Assembly (NCBI GenBank): GCA_024697645.1
Contig: JAILFH010000007.1
Span: forward strand, 1-39,329
DNA: 39,329 bases
Reading direction: 5' to 3'
Source: Prevotella sp.
GTDB lineage: Bacteria; Bacteroidota; Bacteroidia; Bacteroidales; Bacteroidaceae
In this document: piece by piece, positions 33,931 to 39,329 of the stretch
Position numbering within the stretch: position 1 is the first letter of the stretch
Layout of the letters: every line of letters starts with the position of its first letter
The notes under the pieces: generated by a model
The model's database searches: none
What the model was told of the DNA's origin: nothing
Seen by the model: only the letters and a program-made list of their open reading frames with translations
Program-made: the position numbers and the translations under genes

Positions 33931-35034
33931 TTAATGATTTCGTTGCTTTTTTAGTGTGCAAACGACTGGATAATGGTCTGAAAGGTCAGTTTTTGTGTCA
34001 ACTTTAGCGTTTATGGGTTTCCACTCTTTGGAACAGAAAATGTGGTCGATGCGAACATAAAGCCCGTTATCATGATAACTGATGGCGGGTCCGAGCCCTC
34101 CTTCTGCATAACAGTCAGTGAGCAGGGTGTTCACAGCATGATGGGCATAGGAAATCGGACCATCATTGAAATCGCCACAGAGTATCACTGAGTAGCGAGT
34201 GTTGGTCAGGATGCTGTCAAGCCAGCAGACAATGGCATTTGCCTGTGGTTCGCGCAACTGATTCGACTCCGCGAGGCGTTCTATGAGTTTTTTCGACTCC
34301 CGTTCGGCATCATCGCGCTCAAGGTCGCCCTTTACGATTCGCTTGAAACTGGAACGTTCCTCTACGGTAAGGCCTGTTGATTCCAAATGATTGTTGACAA
34401 CGGCAACCGTATCGCCGTCAATCTTCACGAAGAATGCTGCACTGCGGGCTGCCTTACCGTCTCCACCTTCAATATCTGTATAGATTTTTTCCTTACCAAC
34501 GATGGGATATTTGCTCATCACTGTGAGCCATTCACCGCCACGTGTCACCTTCGTTGTGTCGATATAGGCATAGTGTGATTCCAGCAATTCCCGTATCTCT
34601 TCAGTTGTCGAATACTCCTGTGTGCAGATAATGTCAGCGTCTGCGGCTATGAAATAGTCGGCCACCTCCTTCCGGAAGTCAGTCTGTCCCACATGCTTGA
34701 CGTCGTAGGCGTTGAAAGTAATCACCTTCAGCGTGCTGTCTGAATCATCCGAATGAGGAATATTCAGTGGGGAATAGTTGCGGACAGGCTGAAAAGCCAG
34801 CAAGAGACCAATAATCGGTATCAGCGCATAACGCTTCTTTACAAATAGCCAGAATATTAAGAATCCTATGTTCAGAAGGAGGAAGATGGGGAAAGACAGT
34901 CCGATAGTTGACAGCAGAGGGTGCTCTGCCGGTGACAATCGGTCGCTATAGCCAACCAATAGCATCAGCAAAATAGTACCCACGTTAGTACCTGCAATCA
35001 ACTGCAAAGTGAATTGTTTCAGTTTCTTAAACAT
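33931..35034 (-). CDS. Membrane-anchored EEP-family hydrolase
   Basis: 367 residues. Three hydrophobic segments (about 10-27, 40-63 and 70-86) anchor the N-terminus. The EEP domain follows: TFNAYDVKHVG, ICTQEYS, VVNNHLESTG, LCGDFNDGP, VRIDHIFCSKEW and a final LSDHYPVVCTL. This matches the endonuclease/exonuclease/phosphatase fold with the usual metal and catalytic residues present. It differs from the secreted EEP protein at 29.7 kb in its membrane part. The substrate is unknown. It starts 37 bp after the rhomboid gene on the same strand, so the two probably form an operon. Confidence 0.88.
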   Translation of the reverse strand: MFKKLKQFTLQLIAGTNVGTILLMLLVGYSDRLSPAEHPLLSTIGLSFPIFLLLNIGFLIFWLFVKKRYALIPIIGLLLAFQPVRNYSPLNIPHSDDSDSTLKVITFNAYDVKHVGQTDFRKEVADYFIAADADIICTQEYSTTEEIRELLESHYAYIDTTKVTRGGEWLTVMSKYPIVGKEKIYTDIEGGDGKAARSAAFFVKIDGDTVAVVNNHLESTGLTVEERSSFKRIVKGDLERDDAERESKKLIERLAESNQLREPQANAIVCWLDSILTNTRYSVILCGDFNDGPISYAHHAVNTLLTDCYAEGGLGPAISYHDNGLYVRIDHIFCSKEWKPINAKVDTKTDLSDHYPVVCTLKKQRNH

Positions 35035-35071
35035 ACTTCCCTGCGACTCGACGCTTTCGTCGTCCCATCAA

Positions 35072-36031
35072 TTATTTCTTACTCTGGTCGAAGAGTTTAC
35101 GCTTCTCTTCGCTGGTCAAACTGTCGTAGCCGCTCTTGCGAATCTTGTCAAGAATCCGGTCAATCTCCTCTTGCTCTTTCTGCTGACGGGCATTATAATC
35201 CCAGTCGGCATTGCCTGTGCTGGTCGAAGTATATCTGTCGTGAGAAGTTGAACGACCTGAATCTGCAGGCTTCTTCGTACGCTTCTCCCAGGCATTTCGC
35301 AGGTTGTCGAAGAATTGCTCGCCCTGCGACTTGCCATAGCCCTGAGTGGGATGCTTCTGCCAATAGCGAATCATGAAGAAACCGAACACCATACCACCGA
35401 GGTGAGCCAGATGAGCCACACCGTCGCCAGTGGTCGAAAGTGCCGAGAACAACTCGATGGCCGCGTAGATTATCACGAACCATTTAGCCTTGATGGGAAT
35501 GGGCAACGGGAAGATGAAAATACGCTCCTCGGGGAAAATCATACCGAATGCCAACAGAATGGCATAGATGGCACCAGAGGCTCCTACGGTGGTCCACATG
35601 TTAAGCATTGATGCACTATTCTCTGCTACTGCTCCGAGCATCGACAATGAGAAATTAGGAATCTGCTCGCTGGCCAGCATATAGAACTGACCAAACTGAG
35701 CCAACTCCTGGAAAAGTCCTGCACCCACACCACAAGAGAGATAATAGAACAGGAACTTCTTTGGACCCCACACGCGCTCAACAACACAGCCGAACATCCA
35801 CAAGGCAAACATATTGAAGAACAGATGGTCCCAACCACCATGAAGGAACATGTAGGTCACTAACTGATAAATCTTAAAATCGGGTGCCATGAAAAAGTGC
35901 AAACCGAACAGATCATTCAGTTTGTAGTCAATTGCGCCCTGAATGTTTTCTCCGCCCACGAAAACGGTGATGAGAAACACTATCACGTTAATAATGAGCA
36001 GATTTCTTGTTATTGTTGGAATGTTTCGCAT
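35072..36031 (-). CDS. Rhomboid-family intramembrane serine protease
   Basis: 319 residues, about six membrane helices. The catalytic dyad is visible: GASG with S152 in helix 4, and HLAHLGG with H210 in helix 6. MFLHGGWDHLFFNMFALWMFG (61-81) is the conserved helix-2 region. A hydrophilic C-terminal tail of about 95 residues (from near 225, rich in Lys, Glu and Gln) is cytosolic, and its function is not predictable. Rhomboids cleave membrane helices within the bilayer. It is the first gene of a likely two-gene operon with the membrane EEP protein. Confidence 0.93.
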   Translation of the reverse strand: MRNIPTITRNLLIINVIVFLITVFVGGENIQGAIDYKLNDLFGLHFFMAPDFKIYQLVTYMFLHGGWDHLFFNMFALWMFGCVVERVWGPKKFLFYYLSCGVGAGLFQELAQFGQFYMLASEQIPNFSLSMLGAVAENSASMLNMWTTVGASGAIYAILLAFGMIFPEERIFIFPLPIPIKAKWFVIIYAAIELFSALSTTGDGVAHLAHLGGMVFGFFMIRYWQKHPTQGYGKSQGEQFFDNLRNAWEKRTKKPADSGRSTSHDRYTSTSTGNADWDYNARQQKEQEEIDRILDKIRKSGYDSLTSEEKRKLFDQSKK

Positions 36032-36060
36032 TGCTTTTCAATATTTTACAAATTCGGCGA

Positions 36061-36068
36061 CAAAAGTA
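36061..36068 (-). promoter_or_regulatory. -7 promoter element of the rhomboid gene
   Basis: The minus strand reads TACTTTTG, about 30 bp before the start. The nearest TTTG is 23 nt away, slightly too far. Confidence 0.55.
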
Positions 36069-36150
36069 CTAAAAAATCCCGTTATTTAGCACAAAATCAG
36101 CCCTTTAAGCACAAATTTTCAAAAAAAAAGTCATTTTTTTCGATTTTTTG

Positions 36151-36181
36151 TTTGTTTTCTCCGCAGAAACTACTATATTTG
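36151..36181 (+). promoter_or_regulatory. Promoter of the HU gene
   Basis: TTTG (36151-36154), a 19-nt spacer, TATATTTG (36174-36181): consensus. Confidence 0.8.
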
Positions 36182-36235
36182 TCACCAAATTGTGGAAACT
36201 TTATTTATTAATAATCATTTTTAAACAAATTTTTT

Positions 36236-36508
36236 ATGAACAAGACAGAATTGATCGACAAGATCGCAGCAGGCGCAGGCCTTACCAAGGTTGACGCAAA
36301 GAAGGCTCTTGAGGCCACAGTAGCAGCAATTAAGGACGCTCTCGTAGCAGGTGACAAAGTTCAGCTCGTTGGCTTCGGCACATTCTCTGTTAAGAAGCAG
36401 GACGCTCGCACAGGTATCAATCCTTCTAACAAGCAGAAGATTGAAATTCCTGCTAAGAAGGTTGCTAAGTTCAAGGCTGGTGCTGAACTCGCAGAGGCTG
36501 TGAAGTAA
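36236..36508 (+). CDS. hup: HU-family DNA-binding protein
   Basis: 90 residues, the normal HU length. MNKTELIDKIAAGAGLTKVDA starts the helical dimer region. GDKVQLVGFGTFSVKKQDARTG is the beta-strand and arm start, with NPSNKQKIEIPAKKV in the DNA-binding arm (INP replaces the more usual RNP). HU bends and compacts DNA as a dimer. Synonymous codon use is typical of highly expressed genes. It has its own consensus promoter and a bidirectional terminator. Confidence 0.97.
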   Translation: MNKTELIDKIAAGAGLTKVDAKKALEATVAAIKDALVAGDKVQLVGFGTFSVKKQDARTGINPSNKQKIEIPAKKVAKFKAGAELAEAVK

Positions 36509-36548
36509 TATCTGCAGAATCTGACCTTTTATCAGAAAGAAATTAAAA

Positions 36549-36582
36549 AATGACGACCTCAGACGAGGCCGTCATTTTTTTT
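36549..36582 (+). terminator. Bidirectional terminator between HU and kduD
   Basis: 36549-36560 pairs with 36565-36576 (12 positions with one A-C mismatch, loop AGAC), followed by TTTTTT on the plus strand and preceded by AAAAAA, so it can serve both convergent genes. Confidence 0.85.
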
Positions 36583-36595
36583 GACCTATTTTGTC

Positions 36596-37402
36596 TTAGG
36601 GCTGCTTGCCAATATAGGCGAGAATACCACCATCAACATAGAGCACGTGACCATTCACTGCATCAGAAGCGTGAGATGCAAGGAACACTGCCGGTCCACC
36701 CAGTTCCTCAGGCTCCAACCAACGGCCTGCTGGTGTCTTAGCGCAGATGAATGAGTCGAACGGATGGCGGCTGCCATCGGCCTGACGCTCGCGAAGAGGA
36801 GCCGTCTGAGGTGTAGCAATATAACCCGGGCCAATGCCGTTGCACTGAATGTTGTACTCACCATACTCAGAGCAGATGTTGCGGGTAAGCATCTTCAGAC
36901 CACCCTTGGCTGCTGCATAGGCGCTCACGGTCTCGCGACCCAGTTCCGACATCATCGAGCAGATGTTGATAATCTTACCTTCGCGGCGCTCCATCATCTC
37001 AGGCAGCACAGCCGAACTTACAATGAACGGTGCAACGAGGTCAACGTCGATGACCTGCTGGAACTCCTGACGCTTCATCTCGTGCATCGGGATACGCTTG
37101 ATGATACCAGCATTATTCACGAGGATGTCAATCTGACCAACCTCTGCATGAATCTTCTCCACGAGAGCCTTCACGTCGTCTTCCTTCGTCACGTCGCATA
37201 CATAGCCTTTCACATTCTCGATACCTGCTTCCTTGTAGTTGTTCAAACCACGCTCAAGAGCAGCCTCGTTGATGTCGTTGAAAATAATGTTCTTCACACC
37301 AGCAGCAACGAAAGCCTTGGCAATGTTGAAGCCGATTCCGTAAGATGCACCGGTAATCCACGCATTCTTACCTTCCAATGAAAAATCTTTTAAACTGGTC
37401 AT
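36596..37402 (-). CDS. kduD: 2-dehydro-3-deoxy-D-gluconate 5-dehydrogenase (SDR family)
   Basis: 268 residues; classical short-chain dehydrogenase. The nucleotide-binding TGASYGIG is at 17-24, NNAG at 96-99, and the catalytic Ser149, Tyr162 and Lys166 lie in CSMMSELGRETVSAYAAAKGG. It ends with DGGILAYIGKQP, as KduD/gluconate 5-dehydrogenases do. The pairing with kduI upstream supports KduD: it reduces 2,5-diketo-3-deoxygluconate to 2-keto-3-deoxygluconate in unsaturated-uronate breakdown. Without that context gluconate 5-dehydrogenase would be as likely. It lies 120 bp after kduI; the gap contains four 8-bp repeats. Confidence 0.9.
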   Translation of the reverse strand: MTSLKDFSLEGKNAWITGASYGIGFNIAKAFVAAGVKNIIFNDINEAALERGLNNYKEAGIENVKGYVCDVTKEDDVKALVEKIHAEVGQIDILVNNAGIIKRIPMHEMKRQEFQQVIDVDLVAPFIVSSAVLPEMMERREGKIINICSMMSELGRETVSAYAAAKGGLKMLTRNICSEYGEYNIQCNGIGPGYIATPQTAPLRERQADGSRHPFDSFICAKTPAGRWLEPEELGGPAVFLASHASDAVNGHVLYVDGGILAYIGKQP

Positions 37403-37420
37403 AATTTTTCTGATTTTTTA

Positions 37421-37452
37421 GGAGTTCAGGAGTTCGGGAGTTGAGGAGTTCA
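37421..37452. repeat. Four perfect-length 8-bp tandem repeats (GGAGTTCA) between kduI and kduD
   Basis: GGAGTTCA, GGAGTTCG, GGAGTTGA and GGAGTTCA follow each other without gaps. On the transcribed strand they read TGAACTCC. They begin about 19 bp before the kduD start. Confidence 0.75.
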
Positions 37453-37522
37453 GACAATAGCCTTTCTCTCCTTTAGTCCCTATCCTTGCACCCCATTGTT
37501 ATTTATTTTTCCTATTCTATCT

Positions 37523-38365
37523 TTACTTCAAATCTGTAATGAGTGAGAAGTCCTGATCGCCATAGTCGAGATTCTCACCGCCCATACCCCAGATGAAGGT
37601 GTAGTTGTGAGTAGCAGCAGCGCTATGGATGCTCCATTCGGGAGAAAGCACAGCCTGATCGCCCTTCATCCAGATGTGACGGGTCTCTTCTACCTCACCC
37701 ATGAAGTGGCAGATAGCCTGATCCTCAGGAATATCGAAATAGAAATAAGCCTCCATACGACGTGAATGAACGTGTGCGGGCATCGTGTTCCAAACGGAAC
37801 CTGTAGCCAATTCGGTCATACCCATCTGCAACTGGCAGGTCGGCAGCACCTGATTTACAATCATCTTGTTGATATTACGTTCGTTCGACATCTCCAGCGA
37901 ACCCATATGGGCCACAACAGCATCCTTCTTCGTAACCTTCTTGCAAGGATACTCGGCATGAGCAGTCGTAGAGTTGAAGTAGAACTTAGCAGGCTTCTGT
38001 GCGTCCTTTGAGCAGAACACCACGTCGCGGTCACCACGACCAATGTAGAGAGCCTCCTTGAAGTCCAGTTCAAATACCTCGTCACCAACCTTCACGCAGC
38101 CTGCACCACCAACATTGTAGATACCAACTTCACGACGTGTGGTGAAGAAAGGAGCCTTCAGCGGGTCGATAGCCTCGAGTTTCAGGCACTCGTCAACAGG
38201 CATAGCACCACCGACTACCATACGGTCGTACATAGAATAAACCATGTTCACCTCGTCCTTGGCAAACACCTTTTCAATTAGGAAATCACGACGCAGGCGG
38301 GTCGTGTCGTAATGCTTTGCATCCTCTGGATGAGCAGCATAGCGCAATTCGTAGTTTGTTTTCAT
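37523..38365 (-). CDS. kduI: 5-dehydro-4-deoxy-D-glucuronate isomerase
   Basis: 280 residues, standard KduI length, cupin fold. The zinc ligands are visible as H198, H200 and E205 in HVHSRRMEAY, and H247 in EWSIHSAAATHNYTFIWGMGGEN. It converts 5-keto-4-deoxyuronate, formed from pectin or glycosaminoglycan lyase products, into 2,5-diketo-3-deoxygluconate, the substrate of KduD. It is the first gene of the kduI-kduD unit with a consensus promoter. Confidence 0.97.
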   Translation of the reverse strand: MKTNYELRYAAHPEDAKHYDTTRLRRDFLIEKVFAKDEVNMVYSMYDRMVVGGAMPVDECLKLEAIDPLKAPFFTTRREVGIYNVGGAGCVKVGDEVFELDFKEALYIGRGDRDVVFCSKDAQKPAKFYFNSTTAHAEYPCKKVTKKDAVVAHMGSLEMSNERNINKMIVNQVLPTCQLQMGMTELATGSVWNTMPAHVHSRRMEAYFYFDIPEDQAICHFMGEVEETRHIWMKGDQAVLSPEWSIHSAAATHNYTFIWGMGGENLDYGDQDFSLITDLK

Positions 38366-38401
38366 TATTTCTATATTTTATTTAATTTAGAATCTAATCT
38401 G

Positions 38402-38433
38402 CAAAGTTACCAATAATTAGGCAGAATTCCAAA
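38402..38433 (-). promoter_or_regulatory. kduI promoter
   Basis: The minus strand reads TTTG (38433-38430), a 20-nt spacer, TAACTTTG (38409-38402). Confidence 0.8.
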
Positions 38434-38539
38434 TTTAGCATTCCCTTTTTAACACTTTCACTGAATAATTCTGAAAAAGTTTGACACTACATCTCATCAC
38501 CTTACTATTTCGACGGAACTAATTTGAAATAAATTTTTG

Positions 38540-38771
38540 GTTTTTACGAAAAAGACCTACCCACCTACCATAACCCCACGCAAATACCGATGAATAAAGG
38601 GCTCTTCCCTAAAGACATACCATAGACCTACCATAAGGAAACAGCAAAAATCAAAAATAATCAACGAGAAGATTTCGAATGAGTTTCTTTGTAAACTCCT
38701 GATTTTCAGCCCGTTGTCATTTTCCTCCTTCGTCTTTTTACTTTTTTACCTTTTTACTTTTTTCCTTTTGC
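38540..38771. repeat. CCTACCAT-rich element, copy B (inverted, lacks one end)
   Basis: The reverse complement of about 38540-38771 aligns with 11441-11671 over almost its whole length, for example CGGGCTGAAAATCAGGAG, TTTGCTGTTTCCTTATGG and CCCTTTATTCATCGG. Copy A has an extra ~17 nt (GACCTACCATGCTCTCA at about 11607). Copy B stops at CAAAAGG (38765-38771) and lacks the left third with the second inverted end. There is no gene in the 38366-38857 gap. Confidence 0.8.
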
Positions 38772-38800
38772 AGTAGAAACTTTTCACATGAATTATCTTG

Positions 38801-38832
38801 CAAAAAAAATAACTGGCAATTACGCCAGTTAT
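38801..38832 (-). terminator. Terminator of tRNA-Gln
   Basis: On the minus strand ATAACTGGC (38832-38824) pairs with GCCAGTTAT (38817-38809), followed by TTTTTTTG. It is 26 bases beyond the tRNA. Confidence 0.9.
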
Positions 38833-38857
38833 CTGCTCTTTCTTGCTTGCTGAAAAG

Positions 38858-38928
38858 TTGGGTGACTCGGATTCGAACCGGGAATGACAGAACCAAAACC
38901 TGTAGTGTTACCATTACACCATCACCCA
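38858..38928 (-). tRNA. tRNA-Gln (anticodon TTG)
   Basis: 71 nt. The acceptor stem TGGGTGA pairs with TCACCCA. The D arm is GTGT-AATGGTA-ACAC, and the anticodon arm ACAGG-TTTTGGT-TCTGT has anticodon TTG (reads CAA/CAG). The T loop is TTCGAAT, with one C-A mismatch in the T stem. Discriminator A; CCA is not encoded. Confidence 0.95.
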
Positions 38929-38983
38929 ATAATTGCAGCGCCCAAATCGCCTAAAGAAAAGTTCTTCTTCGGTTTAGGCGCTG

Positions 38984-39015
38984 CAAAGGTAGTGGTTTTT
39001 CGCGCCACTACCAAA
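38984..39015 (-). promoter_or_regulatory. tRNA-Gln promoter
   Basis: The minus strand reads TTTG (39015-39012), a 20-nt spacer, TACCTTTG (38991-38984): consensus. The start site is near 38978. Confidence 0.75.
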
Positions 39016-39041
39016 TTTTTTTGTTGTTTTTTTATTTTTAA

Positions 39042-39074
39042 GCAGGCGAATCGCCATTTTAGCAACTCGCCTGC
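39042..39074 (-). terminator. Hairpin after the partial secreted-protein gene
   Basis: GCAGGCGA (39042-39049) pairs with TCGCCTGC (39067-39074). On the minus strand only TTAAAAATA follows, so the T tract is poor. Confidence 0.4.
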
Positions 39075-39157
39075 CTATTTATTTCACTTCTGAATACTCT
39101 TGAGGATTCACTCAAGTATATTCAAAGAATGTAAACAAGAACTTGTCCTGTTTCTAA

Positions 39158-39329
39158 TTACTTGCGAACAACCTTCTTACCATTAACAATGTAGATACCC
39201 TTCTGCTGGGTGTTCTGCATGCGAACGCCATTCAGGTTGTAGATCACGTTGTTCTGCTCGTCGGCATTCAGTTCGCTGATACCTGCAGGAACGACGTAGT
39301 TGAAGGCAACCTTCACCAGAACAGCCTTC
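39158..39329 (-). CDS. C-terminus of a secreted protein with sorting-type tail (cut by window edge)
   Basis: 57 codons are in view, ending at a TAA (39158-39160). The end reads VIYNLNGVRMQ...KGIYIVNGKKVVRK, the pattern YxLxGxR - KGIYIxxGKKVV common to type IX secretion or related C-terminal domains in Bacteroidetes. It is a variant of the tails at 410 and 3877. The body of the protein lies outside the window, so its function cannot be judged. Confidence 0.75.
   Translation of the reverse strand, partial: KAVLVKVAFNYVVPAGISELNADEQNNVIYNLNGVRMQNTQQKGIYIVNGKKVVRK

Noticed and set aside
36550..36741. 63-codon plus-strand frame after HU
   Set aside because: It starts within the bidirectional terminator and continues antisense to kduD.
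36596..37402. Gluconate 5-dehydrogenase as the name of the SDR gene
   Set aside because: Sequence alone allows it, but pairing with kduI favours KduD.
38884..39093. Small frame across tRNA-Gln and its promoter
   Set aside because: The DNA is explained by the tRNA and its promoter.

Overview
The window looks like a chromosomal segment of a Bacteroidales bacterium, most likely Prevotella or a close relative (Segatella, Xylanibacter). The evidence is: repeated -33/-7 promoters of the Bacteroidetes type (TTTG, 19-20 nt, TAnnTTTG); a SusC/SusD pair with acidic lipoprotein export signals; a fused SecDF; HU, tryptophanase and GreA of Bacteroidetes type; and secreted proteins ending in the YDLxGR...GxxIVxxxDGxxRKV tail frequent in Prevotella. 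The species cannot be fixed from the sequence alone.

Layout. 1-4.6 kb: the 3' end of an IS982-like transposase, then two minus-strand secreted proteins with sorting-type C-termini, one of them a 1134-residue Omp28-like protein. 4.7-6.3 kb: a DMT/EamA transporter and a small secreted protein. 6.5-11.3 kb: a three-gene mannoside cassette (GH92, GH125, GH130). 11.3-12.0 kb: a gene-free gap holding a 341-bp element with 30-bp inverted ends and an array of palindromes spaced 22 bp apart. 12.0-13.8 kb: minus-strand greA-HIT-pdxK operon, divergent from enolase (14.1-15.4 kb). 15.5-25.0 kb: a polysaccharide utilisation locus (susC, susD, a surface glycan-binding lipoprotein with duplicated modules, a GH43 arabinanase-like lipoprotein). 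25.0-27.8 kb: YitT-like membrane protein and an extended RluA-like pseudouridine synthase, divergent. 27.9-28.1 kb: a second 22-bp palindrome array. 28.2-36.0 kb: tryptophanase, a secreted EEP enzyme, SecDF, a membrane EEP protein and a rhomboid protease. 36.2-38.4 kb: HU, then kduI-kduD. 38.5-39.3 kb: a second copy of the 11.4-kb element, tRNA-Gln(TTG), and the C-terminus of another secreted protein.

How the genes fit together (inference). GH92 and GH125 carry plain signal peptides and GH130 carries none. This fits periplasmic alpha-mannose trimming of an N-glycan or mannan fragment, followed by cytoplasmic phosphorolysis of the beta-mannoside core. The GH43 locus points to an arabinan-type glycan, and kduI/kduD process unsaturated uronates from pectin-like polymers, so a plant cell-wall diet is plausible.

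The least explained material is the non-coding repeats: two arrays of about ten phased, partly covarying palindromes, both in gaps between convergent genes, and the CCTACCAT-rich inverted-repeat element present twice. No defence system, CRISPR array or prophage was recognised.
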